DNA of 64,000 bases from Halalkalicoccus sp. NIPERK01 (GTDB lineage Archaea; Halobacteriota; Halobacteria; Halobacteriales; Halalkalicoccaceae), in assembly GCF_030287405.1 (NCBI RefSeq), contig NZ_JASVVV010000001.1, positions 372,001-436,000 of the forward strand. Direction: 5' to 3'. The position numbers were made by a program, and so were the translations under genes. Numbering within the stretch: position 1 is the first letter of the stretch; each line of letters starts with the position of its first letter. Below the pieces are notes generated by a model. It did no database searches and was not told the DNA's origin. It worked only from the letters and a program-made list of their open reading frames with translations. Below, in pieces: positions 34,364 through 43,045 of this stretch.

Positions 34364-36100
34364 TCAGAAGGCGCCCGGGAACAGGACGTACGAGAACAGC
34401 AGCGCCCAGAACCCGACGAAGATCGCGTAGTAGACCAGTGGGATCAGGTTCAGACGCATGACCCGCCCCTCCTGGCCGACCAGCCCCACGGTCGCCAGCG
34501 CCGCGACGACGTTGTGGATGGCGACGAGGTTGCCGATCGCGCCGCCGACGGCCTGCGCGCCCACGATGATCTGTGTCGGCAGGCCGAGTTGCTGGGCGGC
34601 CTCGAACTGGAAGCCGCCGAACGTGATGTTCGAGACGGTGTTCGAACCGGCCATCGCCGCCCCGAGCGCGCCGATCAGCGCCGCGACCGCCGGGTAGATC
34701 GGTCCGAGCGCGTTCGCGGTCGCCTGCGCCAGCACGATGATCATGCTGCCGGCCTCGGGAGCGCCGGGATGGGCAGCGGAGTTGATCATCACCTGCACCA
34801 TCGCGATGACGAACACCAGCGCGATGAAGGGCGCGACGATCTTCTCGGCGGCCTCGCGCCACGCGGCCGAGACCTGATCGCCGCTCATGCCGAAGATCGG
34901 GATCGCGATCAGCGCGCTGACCAGCAGCCAGAACCCGGGGACGTTCACCCACGCGATGCTGTTCGCGAGGCCGGTCCCGAGGATCTCCTGCCACTCGATG
35001 ACGAACGCGGGCCGCTGGATGAACGCCGAGATCGGGTCGATCGCGCGCGTGATCACGAGCAACACGACCAGCAGGACGTACGGCGACCACGCCCGCAGCA
35101 GCGACATCTCCGATCCGACGACGCCGCCGTCCGCGACCGTCGCCTCGTCGGGCCCCCCCGTCGTCGCGCCGTTCTCGCCGGGTTCGATCGTCCCGACCCA
35201 GTGGCTCGGCCACTCGCTTCGCGGGGGAAAGTCCCAGTGGGACTCGGGGAGGAAGTAGCCCGCCTTCAGCGCGCTGACGACGATCGCGCCGCCGACCATC
35301 GAACCGATGAGCGACGGGAACTCCGCGGTGAAGAACCACGCCGACAGCCAGTAGGGGATCGCGAAGACGATCCCCGAGAACAGACACAGCGGCGCGACCT
35401 CCCAGGCGGGCGACAGCGAGCGCTCCTCGCGGTCACCGAAGAAGTACACCACCATCGCGACGGCGAACAGCGGCATCACGAATCCCACGAGCGAGTGGTA
35501 GGTCGCCGCCCACGCTGCCACCTGCTCCGAATACCCGGCGACCGAGTAGCCACCCTGAGCGATCTCGTCCTGGAACCCGGTCGAGGCCAGCGGGTCCTGG
35601 ATGCCGACGATGATCGGCGTCCCGACCGCGCCGTACGTAACGGCGATGATGTGGCCGATGATGGCCGCGATGACCGCCGCCAGCGCCGGGAACCCGAGTC
35701 CCAACAGGAGGGGTGCGACGACCGCCGCGGGCGTCCCGAAGCCCGCCGCCCCCTCGATGAACGTCGCGAGGAAGAAGCCGAGCAAAACGATCTGCACTCG
35801 ACGATCATCGCTGATGGTGGCGAAGCCGCGGTTGATGCGGTCGAACGCGCCGGCCTGCATCAGCGTATAGAGCAGGACCAGCGCCCCGAAGACGATCCAG
35901 AGGATCTCCAGTGCCGTCATCACCCCGACGATGGAGGCCGCCGCGAGCCAGTCGGGCGGCATGTTCCACGCGAAGAAGCCGACTCCGAGCGCGACGATCC
36001 ACGCGATCGGCATCGCCCGTGTCGCCGGCCACAGCAGGCCGACGAGCAGTACCGCCACGACCAGTAGCGGCAGCGCGGCCAGAACGATCTCTAGTACCAT
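34364..36100 (-). CDS. lctP: L-lactate permease, LctP family
   Basis: 578 residues with about 13-14 hydrophobic helices. The hallmark of the family is seen in ATFIEGAAGFGTPAAVVAP near residues 110-130 and in the conserved tail region FGMSGDQVSAAWREAAEKI and GSNTVSNITFGGFQ. LctP imports lactate (and glycolate) with protons. It lies downstream of the D-lactate dehydrogenase-type gene on the same strand (136 bases), and convergent with the LUD genes, placing uptake and both stereospecific oxidations together. Confidence 0.93.
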   Translation of the reverse strand: MVLEIVLAALPLLVVAVLLVGLLWPATRAMPIAWIVALGVGFFAWNMPPDWLAAASIVGVMTALEILWIVFGALVLLYTLMQAGAFDRINRGFATISDDRRVQIVLLGFFLATFIEGAAGFGTPAAVVAPLLLGLGFPALAAVIAAIIGHIIAVTYGAVGTPIIVGIQDPLASTGFQDEIAQGGYSVAGYSEQVAAWAATYHSLVGFVMPLFAVAMVVYFFGDREERSLSPAWEVAPLCLFSGIVFAIPYWLSAWFFTAEFPSLIGSMVGGAIVVSALKAGYFLPESHWDFPPRSEWPSHWVGTIEPGENGATTGGPDEATVADGGVVGSEMSLLRAWSPYVLLVVLLVITRAIDPISAFIQRPAFVIEWQEILGTGLANSIAWVNVPGFWLLVSALIAIPIFGMSGDQVSAAWREAAEKIVAPFIALVFVIAMVQVMINSAAHPGAPEAGSMIIVLAQATANALGPIYPAVAALIGALGAAMAGSNTVSNITFGGFQFEAAQQLGLPTQIIVGAQAVGGAIGNLVAIHNVVAALATVGLVGQEGRVMRLNLIPLVYYAIFVGFWALLFSYVLFPGAF

Positions 36101-36236
36101 ACTCGATCACCGTCGTCCCGAACCCTCGTGGTCATTGTGAACAGCTCACGCCTACGTGTTCAACGGTTAGTAATAAATATGATGGTCGAGCCGTCCCGGC
36201 GATCGGGGAACACCGAGGGCGCGGAAAATCGAGCGA
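36101..36236 (-). promoter_or_regulatory. lctP promoter region with GAACA/TGTTC half-sites
   Basis: On the minus strand a TATA-like ATTTATTACTAA (plus 36167-36178) is followed by TTGAACA (plus 36157-36163) and then TGTTCACA (plus 36136-36143), an inverted pair separated by 13 bases located where the transcript should start. That position suits a repressor. Related GTTCA/TGAAC pairs occur before the malyl-CoA lyase gene and before the IclR regulator. Confidence 0.4.
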
Positions 36237-39200
36237 CTACGCGAGCGCCGCCGCCACCTTCTCGATCGGGTGGGGCGGGTTGCCGCCGTACTCCTCGCCG
36301 ATCTGGCTGCGACACGAGCCGCCGGGCGCGACAGGCGTGCCGCCGCTGGCGTCGATCTGGTCGAACAGGCGCTGACCGATCGCCCTCGAGAGGTCGTAGT
36401 GTTCGGCCTCGTAGCCGAACGAGCCGGCCATCCCACAGCACGTCGAGTCCAGCGGGTCGACCGCGTAGCCGGCCCGCCGGAGGACGCCCACCGCGTGGTG
36501 GTCCTTGTTGGTCGCCTTCTGGTGGCAGTGGCCGTGATACGTCAGGGGTTCGCCGGTCTCGTTCAGGGGAAGGTCCTCGACCAGCCGGTGGACGTCGAGG
36601 TACTCACAGATCCCGTAGGCGTGTGCGGCGACGCGCTCGGCCGCGGGCGAGGACAGCAGGTCGAGGTACTCGTCCTGGAAGACGACGGCATCGGAGGGCT
36701 CGACGACGACGATTTCGTAGCCGTCGTCGATGTAGCTCGAGAACTTCTCGACGTTGTGTCGGGCGCGCTCTTCGGCTTTGTCGAGCATCGACTTCGAGTA
36801 GGCCGCCCGGCCGCTGGGGCCGAGGTCGTCGGGGATCTTCACATGAATGTTCGCGGCCTCCAGCACCCTGATGGCCGCCTTTCCGGGTTCGGGGTAGCTG
36901 TAGTTTGTGTAGGTGTCCGGGAACAGGACGACCTTGCGGTCGGCCTCGGCCTCGCTCACGCGCGGGCCGCGCGCGTCGTACCAGTCCTCGAGGGACTCGC
37001 GGCGGAACGGCGGCAGTTCCCGGTCGGGGGCGATCCCGGCGACCTTCTCCATCGCTTTCCGCGCGCCGGGCACCTTCGTCCCGAGGTTCGAGACGGGCGC
37101 GAGCGCGCTGCCGAGTTTCGAGAGCGTGTCGATGTTGCCGAACACGCGCGCCCGGAGGCCGATCCCCTCGCGCTCGTGGTACTGGTGTTTCGTCTCGGCC
37201 TTGAGCTTCGCGAGGTCGACGCCCGTGGGGCAGTCGCTTTTACAGCCCTTACAGCCCACACAGAGGTCGAGTACCTCCTCCTGGAACCGCTCGGAGTACA
37301 GTTCCTCCTCGGGGAGGTCCCCCGAGATCGCCGCCCGGAGCATGTTCGCCCGGCCTCGGGTCGTGGCGATCTCGTCTTTCATCCCCCGGTAGGTCGGACA
37401 CATCACGTCGTCCGTCTGTCGGCAGGTCCCACAGCCGTTACAGAGTTCGACGAGGTGGGAGAAGCCGCCCTCGTCGGTGAAGTCCAGCTTGGTCTGGGGC
37501 TCGATCGACTGGTAGCCCGCGCCGTAGCGGAGGTTCTCGCGGTTGTCGGCGCCGACGCCACGGTCGTTCTCGGGTCCGGGGTCCTCGGGGCCGTCGCGGT
37601 AGACGACGTTGCCGGGATGCATCAGCCACTCGGGGTCGAACGCCGTCTTGAGCTCCTTGAACGCGCCCCAGAGGTCGTCGCCGAACATCTTCGGGTTGAA
37701 CTCCGTGCGGGCCATCCCGTCGCCGTGTTCGCCCGAGAAGGCGCCGTGGTGCTCGACCACGAGATCTGTGATGTCGTCGGTGATCGAGTGCATCGTCTCG
37801 ATTCCGTCCTCCTCCTTGAGGTTGAGGATCGGCCGGATGTGAAGCGTCCCCGACCCCGCGTGCGCGAAGTACGCCGCCGAGGTCCCGTGGTCCTCGAGGA
37901 CCTCCTTGAACGACTGGACGTACTCCGCCAGTTCCTCCGGGGGAACCGTCGCGTCCTCGATGAAGGGGTAGGGTTTGGGGTCGCCCTCGAGGCTCATCAG
38001 CAGAGGGATCGCCGCCTTTCGGAGCTTCCAGATCTTCCCCTGGTCCTCCTCCGTGTAGGCCTCGAGCACGTCGAAGGCGTCGCCGTTCTCGACGAACCGT
38101 TCGTTGGTCTCACCGATCGCTTCCTCGAAGTCATCGACCATCTCGGAGTCGTATTCGAGCATGATCGCGGCCTTCGCACGCTCGGGAATCGGCTCGACGT
38201 ACTGCGCGTAGCCGTCGGATTCGGCGGCCATACGGAACACCTCGTCGTCCATCAACTCGACGGCGCTGACGTCGTACTCCAGCGCCTGGGGGACCGCCTT
38301 CATCGAGTCGACGAGGTCGTCGAAGAAGTACAGCGCGAGCGCCGTCTCCTCGGGGACCGTGACGAGGGAGATCTCGGCCTCGACGACGACCCCCAGCGTG
38401 GATTCTGCCCCCACGAGCAGCTTCGAGAGGTTGATGACCTCCTCGTCGTTCTCGTTCTCGTAGATCACCCGGTTGAGGTTGTACCCCGAGACCACCCGCT
38501 TGAGTTCCGGGTAGCGCTTCTCGATCTCCGCCTCGTTGTCCTCGACGAGCCCCCGGACCGTTCGGTAGATCTCGGCCTCCCGGTCGTCCTTCGAGACGAT
38601 CCCCTCGTACTCGGGCGAGTCGAGGACGATCTCTCGGGTGTGGATCTCGGTTCCGTCCGAGAGGATCACGTCGAGTTCCTCGGTGTAGGCGTCGGTGATC
38701 CCGTACCTGACGGAGTGCGCGCCGGTCGAGTTGTTGCCGATGCCGCCGCCGATGGTCGCGCGGTTCGAGGAGGCCGGGTCGGGCGCGAACTTCAGGCCGT
38801 ACTCCTTGGCGGCCTCGTCGAAGTGGTCCTGGACGACTCCGGGCTGGACGCGCGCCCGTTTTTCCTCGAGGTCGATCTCGAGGATCTCGTCCATGTAGGT
38901 CGTCATGTCGAGGACGACACAGCCCGGCCCGACGCCCTGACCGGCCAGCGAGGAGCCCGCTCCGCGAGCCATGATCGGCACGTCGTGCTCGGCGGCGACC
39001 TTCACCGCGTAGCGCACGTCGTCCCGATCCCGCGGATGGACCACCCCGGCCGGTCTGGCCTTGTAGATGCTGCCGTCGGTCGCGTAGAGCACCTGGGCGT
39101 ACTCGTCGAACCGGACCTCGCCGTCGACGACGGCCCGCAGATCCGCCGCGAGTTCCGCGTACTCCGCGGCGTCCGGATGCTCGTGACCCTGCGCCTCCCG

Positions 39201-39248
39201 ATACCGTTCGAAATTGCTCAGATCCCCGTGGGGCTTTTCGACGGCCAT
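36237..39248 (-). CDS. FAD/Fe-S D-lactate dehydrogenase-type flavoprotein, paralogue C
   Basis: 1003 residues, the most diverged of the three GlcD-GlpC fusions in the window. FAD domain: MARGAGSSLAGQGVGPG (about 94-110) and GGGIGNNSTGAHSVRYG; oxidase C domain: FAHAGSGTLHIRP and SGEHGDGMARTEFNP; ferredoxin motifs CNGCGTCRQ and CVGCKGCKSDCPTGVD; C-terminal CCGMAGSFGYEAEHYDLS. It uses MARGAG where A and B have PRGGG. Genetic linkage to lctP makes D-lactate the best guess for substrate, with electrons passed through the Fe-S clusters to quinone. Start MAVEKPHGDL at 39248. Confidence 0.87.
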   Translation of the reverse strand: MAVEKPHGDLSNFERYREAQGHEHPDAAEYAELAADLRAVVDGEVRFDEYAQVLYATDGSIYKARPAGVVHPRDRDDVRYAVKVAAEHDVPIMARGAGSSLAGQGVGPGCVVLDMTTYMDEILEIDLEEKRARVQPGVVQDHFDEAAKEYGLKFAPDPASSNRATIGGGIGNNSTGAHSVRYGITDAYTEELDVILSDGTEIHTREIVLDSPEYEGIVSKDDREAEIYRTVRGLVEDNEAEIEKRYPELKRVVSGYNLNRVIYENENDEEVINLSKLLVGAESTLGVVVEAEISLVTVPEETALALYFFDDLVDSMKAVPQALEYDVSAVELMDDEVFRMAAESDGYAQYVEPIPERAKAAIMLEYDSEMVDDFEEAIGETNERFVENGDAFDVLEAYTEEDQGKIWKLRKAAIPLLMSLEGDPKPYPFIEDATVPPEELAEYVQSFKEVLEDHGTSAAYFAHAGSGTLHIRPILNLKEEDGIETMHSITDDITDLVVEHHGAFSGEHGDGMARTEFNPKMFGDDLWGAFKELKTAFDPEWLMHPGNVVYRDGPEDPGPENDRGVGADNRENLRYGAGYQSIEPQTKLDFTDEGGFSHLVELCNGCGTCRQTDDVMCPTYRGMKDEIATTRGRANMLRAAISGDLPEEELYSERFQEEVLDLCVGCKGCKSDCPTGVDLAKLKAETKHQYHEREGIGLRARVFGNIDTLSKLGSALAPVSNLGTKVPGARKAMEKVAGIAPDRELPPFRRESLEDWYDARGPRVSEAEADRKVVLFPDTYTNYSYPEPGKAAIRVLEAANIHVKIPDDLGPSGRAAYSKSMLDKAEERARHNVEKFSSYIDDGYEIVVVEPSDAVVFQDEYLDLLSSPAAERVAAHAYGICEYLDVHRLVEDLPLNETGEPLTYHGHCHQKATNKDHHAVGVLRRAGYAVDPLDSTCCGMAGSFGYEAEHYDLSRAIGQRLFDQIDASGGTPVAPGGSCRSQIGEEYGGNPPHPIEKVAAALA

Positions 39249-39352
39249 TGACTTCCGCTCGGTGGTTGATGGTGATAAATACTGTGTTCGATGAACCCAC
39301 CCACGGGCAGCCGACCCACGGATTTAAGGGGCCGCTGGTCGGGTGTGAACGC

Positions 39353-39721
39353 ATGGAACTCATCCATATCAATATCAACGTCGCGGACGCCGAGGAGACC
39401 ATCGCCTTCTACGAGCAGTTCGGCTTCGAGGAGTCCTGGGAGTTCGAGACGCCCGACGGAGAGACCCAGAACAGGTACATCGCCGACGAGAACGGGATCG
39501 AACTCCAGCTTTCGGACACCGACGGCGAGAAGGAGTTCGAACCCGGCACGGCGTGGGATCACCTCGCGATCGGCGTCGACAGCGTCGACGAGGTCTTCGA
39601 GGGAATCGACCACTACGGCGTCGACAAGGAGCCCGGCGACCAGCCCGAGGCCGGCGCGCGGACGGCGTTCGTGCGCGATCCCGACGGCCGGCGGGTCGAA
39701 CTCGTCGAGTCGCTGGACTAG
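39353..39721 (+). CDS. VOC/glyoxalase I-like protein
   Basis: 122 residues forming two VOC modules: MELIHININVADAEETIAFY with metal His5, and DHLAIGVDSVDEVFEGI with His in module two; Glu at the module ends (ELQL and RRVELVESL). The set of metal ligands is consistent with lactoylglutathione lyase-type or other VOC enzymes. Next to lactate genes a methylglyoxal-to-lactate role is tempting but haloarchaea lack glutathione, so this stays open. Start at 39353; the longer frame overlaps the divergent flavoprotein gene. Confidence 0.82.
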   Translation: MELIHININVADAEETIAFYEQFGFEESWEFETPDGETQNRYIADENGIELQLSDTDGEKEFEPGTAWDHLAIGVDSVDEVFEGIDHYGVDKEPGDQPEAGARTAFVRDPDGRRVELVESLD

Positions 39722-39759
39722 CGGGACGGCAAAAAGAATCGAAAACTGGACGCCGCGTT

Positions 39760-40671
39760 TTAGAGGATGTCGGCGGCTTCCGCCTTGTCGACGATGTCCT
39801 GGGCCATCTTGTTGGTCGCCTCGTCGACCATCTGGCCGTCGACCTTCACCGCGCCCTTGCCCTCCTCCATCGCCTGGGCGTACTCCTCGACGATCCGCTC
39901 GGCGCGTTCGGCCACGTCGGGATCGGGCGCGAAGATCTCGTTTGCGATCTCGATCTGGCTGGGGTGGATCGCCCACTTGCCGTCGCAGCCGAGCATGTTC
40001 GCGTTGTTACACGAGTCGCGAAAGCCCTGCTCGTCCTCGATGTCGGCGTACGGACCGTCCAAACAGGGGAGGCCGGCGCTCTTCGCGGCGGCGTTGCACT
40101 CCGAAAGCGCGTGATGCCAGTAGTGGCCCGGGTAGTCGGGGAACTGCCCGATGTCCAATCCTGGAGTTCCCATCGCCGCCGAGTAGTCGCCGGGGCCGAA
40201 GATGATGCTGGAGAGGCGATCGCTCGCGTGGGCGATCTCGTGGACGCTGTGCATTCCCTCGCCGTCCTCGATCTGGGGTTCGAGGCCGATCGCGCCGACC
40301 TCGAGGCCGGCGTTCTCCTCGACCTGCGCGAGCAGGTTCTCGACGGTGTGGATGTCGCTCGCGCCCTTGACCTTCGGGATGATGATGTCGTCGATGTGCT
40401 CGCCGGCCCCGGTAACGACCTCGATGACGTCGTCGTACCACCACTTGGTGTCGATCCCGTTGATCCGATAGCTGAGGACCTTGCCGCTCCAGTCGTGGCT
40501 CTTGGCGGCGTCGATCAGCGGTTCGCGGGCGTCGGGCTTCGCGTTCGGGGCGACGCTGTCCTCGAGGTCGAGGAACACCTCGTCCGCGTCGCTGTTCGCG
40601 GCGCTCTCCATGAACTTCTCGTCGCTCGCCGGTGTCGCTAGCTGTGTCCGCCGCAGTGTCACGTCGCTCAT
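39760..40671 (-). CDS. HpcH/HpaI-CitE family lyase, L-malyl-CoA/beta-methylmalyl-CoA lyase-like
   Basis: 303 residues with the CitE-like TIM barrel: RTQLATPASDEKFMESAANS at the N-terminus, EVFLDLEDSVAPNAK with metal-site acidic residues, GLEPQIEDGEGMHSVHEIA and IIFGPGDYSAAMG. Enzymes of this group cleave L-malyl-CoA to acetyl-CoA and glyoxylate or beta-methylmalyl-CoA to propionyl-CoA and glyoxylate; in haloarchaea they serve the methylaspartate cycle. Start MSDVTLRRTQ at 40671. Its promoter (TATA-like ATATCTTTATG at 40710-40720 on the minus strand) precedes a GTTCA-n14-TGAAC pair (40677-40700). Confidence 0.85.
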   Translation of the reverse strand: MSDVTLRRTQLATPASDEKFMESAANSDADEVFLDLEDSVAPNAKPDAREPLIDAAKSHDWSGKVLSYRINGIDTKWWYDDVIEVVTGAGEHIDDIIIPKVKGASDIHTVENLLAQVEENAGLEVGAIGLEPQIEDGEGMHSVHEIAHASDRLSSIIFGPGDYSAAMGTPGLDIGQFPDYPGHYWHHALSECNAAAKSAGLPCLDGPYADIEDEQGFRDSCNNANMLGCDGKWAIHPSQIEIANEIFAPDPDVAERAERIVEEYAQAMEEGKGAVKVDGQMVDEATNKMAQDIVDKAEAADIL

Positions 40672-40907
40672 AGCTGGTTCACGTCCGTTCGCTACTGAAC
40701 GAGGATGGCTCATAAAGATATCCCCGCAACCCGTCGGACGGCCGCCTCTCGGGCGATCGCTCGGGTTCACAGCTCTCGAACGCCGACTCACGAATCGATC
40801 GTCCAACTATACTCGTATTAACTCCGTGTTCGTAGATTTTTTCCCGTCACAGTGGTGGTGTGTACCGATCAGCACGCCCACGGCGAGCGGGTGGAACAGC
40901 GACCACC

Positions 40908-40926
40908 TGTTCACCTGCTGTGAACA
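40908..40926. promoter_or_regulatory. Palindromic candidate operator TGTTCAC-n5-GTGAACA
   Basis: Perfect 7-bp arms at 40908-40914 and 40920-40926 around CTGCT. The size and symmetry fit a dimeric winged-helix regulator such as the adjacent IclR protein. Half-sites with the same GTTCA core lie before lctP and before the lyase gene. Confidence 0.5.
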
Positions 40927-41051
40927 GATCGTCTTTCAGATGGGAAGAAATATTACGATGGATGAACGACGGGACGGGAGAGCCGATCCAGCGGACGGGT
41001 CGGCGCCGGGTTCGATCAGGGGTTCCGTCGGACGACCTATTCGTTCACCTC

Positions 41052-41080
41052 TGTAGAACGACCGTCCGACCTGTAGAACT
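41052..41080 (+). promoter_or_regulatory. Direct repeat CTGTAGAAC spaced 20 bp, upstream of iclR
   Basis: CTGTAGAAC occurs at 41052-41060 and again at 41072-41080, start-to-start 20 bp or about two helical turns, so a protein would see both on one DNA face. The second copy ends 27 bases before the iclR ATG. Confidence 0.5.
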
Positions 41081-41107
41081 ATTAGGGCCGGCGCGGTAGT
41101 CGGTGCC

Positions 41108-41869
41108 ATGAGCACGGACGAGCCGACGACGGTGCGGGCGACCGAGACGAGCTTTCGGATCCTCGATGCGCTGCGAGCGCTCGACGGCGCCGGCGTGACC
41201 GAACTCGCGAGCCACCTCGACCTCCCGAAGAGCACGGTCCACAACCACCTCCAGACCCTTCGACGAAACGAGTACGTCACCAAACACGGCGCCGAATACG
41301 ACGTCGGACTCCGGTTTCTCCAACTCGGGGAGTACGCGCGCGACCGTCGGCGGATCGCCACCACCGGCCCGCCCGAGATCGACAAACTCGCCGAGGAGAC
41401 CCGCGAGATGGCGAACTTGCTGGTCGAGGAGCACGGCCGCGGGGTGTTCCTCTACCGGGCGAAGGGTGCGGACGCCGTCCACATGGACACCCACGCCGGA
41501 AAGCGGGTCTACCTCCACACGACGGGGTTCGGGAAGTCCATGCTCGCTCACCTCCCCGACGAACGCGTCGAGGCGATCCTCGACCGCCACGGCCTCCCGA
41601 GCATTACCCCGAACACGATCACCGATCGCGAGACGCTCATGGACGAACTCGAAACGGTCCGCGAACGCGGGTACGCCTACGACGACGAGGAGCGACTGGA
41701 GGGGCTGCGCTGTATCGCCGCCCCGATCGTCGTCGACGGCGACGTCCTCGGTGCGGTGAGCGTCTCGGGGCCGAAGAGCCGCATGTCCGGGGAGTGGTAC
41801 ACCGACGAACTCCCCGCCCTGACGATGAGCGCGGCGAACGTCATCGAGATCAACAGCACCTACGCGTAG
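41108..41869 (+). CDS. IclR-family transcriptional regulator
   Basis: 253 residues. The N-terminal winged helix (about 8-75) has the recognition helix LPKSTVHNHLQTL; the effector domain (about 80-250) has AGKRVYLHTTGFGKSMLAHLP and YDDEERLEGLRCIAAPI, classic IclR signatures. IclR proteins bind small organic acids or aromatics. Candidate operators lie upstream (40908-40926, 41052-41080), suggesting autoregulation. Its most likely targets are the lactate and organic-acid genes to the left. Confidence 0.92.
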   Translation: MSTDEPTTVRATETSFRILDALRALDGAGVTELASHLDLPKSTVHNHLQTLRRNEYVTKHGAEYDVGLRFLQLGEYARDRRRIATTGPPEIDKLAEETREMANLLVEEHGRGVFLYRAKGADAVHMDTHAGKRVYLHTTGFGKSMLAHLPDERVEAILDRHGLPSITPNTITDRETLMDELETVRERGYAYDDEERLEGLRCIAAPIVVDGDVLGAVSVSGPKSRMSGEWYTDELPALTMSAANVIEINSTYA

Positions 41870-41870
41870 A

Positions 41871-41890
41871 TTACACGAGTACGATTGTAA
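41871..41890. promoter_or_regulatory. 20-bp imperfect palindrome, copy 1 (shared with 49077-49096)
   Basis: TTACACGAGTACGATTGTAA begins one base after the iclR stop codon. It matches the element between the rdfA-like and SMC-like genes at 17 of 20 positions and has the same outer arms (TTACA or TTACAC and GTAA). Confidence 0.45.
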
Positions 41891-41981
41891 TAGTATATTT
41901 CTCCGTCAGTGATTCATATTGCTAAATTCATACGTTTCCCCTCCCGGAAGGCCGGATTTGATATAGCATCATGAGATTTAT

Positions 41982-41998
41982 GTCCTCTTCGGGAGGAC
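41982..41998 (-). terminator. Hairpin downstream of the recombinase gene
   Basis: GTCCTC (41982-41987), loop TTCGG, GAGGAC (41993-41998), a perfect 6-bp stem whose right edge is ten bases beyond the recombinase stop on the minus strand. There is an AT-rich stretch beyond it (41958-41981), so a 3' end structure is plausible. Confidence 0.45.
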
Positions 41999-42007
41999 GG
42001 TAATCGT

Positions 42008-43045
42008 TCACGACAGCCGATAGATGTGTCGCTCGTAGGTCTCGCGGACGGTATCGCCCCAGTCGTGGGTGTACGTATCGATGACGTCGTCGGCGACGTC
42101 CCCCCGGAGGTACTTCACGACCCCGCGTTCGCCGGTCGCGTTGCGGAGGTACGTCGTAAAGAAGTGCCGGAAGTAGTGGGGGGTGACGTTCTCCTCGGCC
42201 CCACCGCCGGTTCGGTGCCAGTCGACCCGCCGAGCGTGTTTCTCGACGGTGTGGTGGAGCATGTGGGTCGTGAGTCGCGCCCCCCACTTCCCGCTCGTGC
42301 TGACGAACAGCGGATCGGCCGCCGAGCGGGTGTCGGGGCGGACGGCGAGCCACGCCTCGAGAACCCGTGCGAGTTCGTCGTCGACCGGGATCACCGTCGG
42401 TCGCCGACGCTTGTTCGAGGCGGCGCGGCGCTCGCCGTTTACGACCGCTCCGCGTGCCGGATCGGGCGCGACGTACAGCGAGTCGGGTTTGCCGTGCAGC
42501 TGGGGTCGGGGGTCGGGATCGATCCCCAGCGATTCGAAATCGAGGTTGAGGTCCCGTAGATCGAGGTTACAGAGTTCGCCCGCGCGGATCCCCGTCTTGA
42601 GGAGCGTCACGATCAGGGCTCGATCGAGCGGGTGGCCGACCCCGTCGACGAACTCGCGCATGCGTTCGAGAGGGATCTCCCGTCGCGTCGGATCGACGTC
42701 GATCGACTCGTCCATCTGCTCGATCACCAGCGCCATCGGGTTCTCCGCGAAGACGCCGATCTGTGTCATGTAGGCGTAAAAGCGGTGGAGGTACGAGGCG
42801 TACGTCGCGAGCGTACTCCGAGCGACCGAGCCACGGTGGCGGTGTAGCCACGCCATACACGCCCGGTGTGTCACCTCGTCGAGGGTGTTCGCACGCGGGT
42901 ACTCCTCTCGAACGAACCGCTCGAAATCCCGGAGAACGCGCTCGTAGGCGTCGTAGGTCCGTTCGGTCTTGCCCTGATACTCGACGTCTTGGAGGAAGTA
43001 TGCGATGGGGTCGTCGCCGGCCTCCAATGGATCGGTCGCGCTCAT
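42008..43045 (-). CDS. Tyrosine recombinase (phage-integrase family)
   Basis: 345 residues. The N-terminal SAM-like core-binding domain spans about 14-108 and the catalytic domain about 125-345. Catalytic residues: Arg154 (LLKTGIRAGEL), His290 and Arg293 (TPHYFRHFF), and Tyr325 (VIDTYTHDW). The usual second His of the LGH box appears as Asp in LRGD. The start overlaps the stop of the upstream DUF5805-like gene by four bases. No phage or plasmid genes are near, so it might be a solitary site-specific recombinase acting on a local site. Confidence 0.88.
   Translation of the reverse strand: MSATDPLEAGDDPIAYFLQDVEYQGKTERTYDAYERVLRDFERFVREEYPRANTLDEVTHRACMAWLHRHRGSVARSTLATYASYLHRFYAYMTQIGVFAENPMALVIEQMDESIDVDPTRREIPLERMREFVDGVGHPLDRALIVTLLKTGIRAGELCNLDLRDLNLDFESLGIDPDPRPQLHGKPDSLYVAPDPARGAVVNGERRAASNKRRRPTVIPVDDELARVLEAWLAVRPDTRSAADPLFVSTSGKWGARLTTHMLHHTVEKHARRVDWHRTGGGAEENVTPHYFRHFFTTYLRNATGERGVVKYLRGDVADDVIDTYTHDWGDTVRETYERHIYRLS

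Larger units (their letters stand above)
40672..41107. promoter_or_regulatory. Regulatory spacer between malyl-CoA lyase and iclR genes
   Basis: 436 bases with no convincing gene. Near the left end lie the lyase promoter and a GTTCA...TGAAC pair. The centre has a GTTCAC palindrome (40908-40926). An AT-rich patch, AAATATTACG near 40948, may be a TATA element for iclR with a long leader, and the right end has a 9-bp direct repeat (41052-41080) just ahead of the iclR start. Confidence 0.4.

Noticed and set aside
36270-39251. A 993-codon open frame antisense to dehydrogenase paralogue C
   Set aside because: Same artefact as the other long antisense frames.
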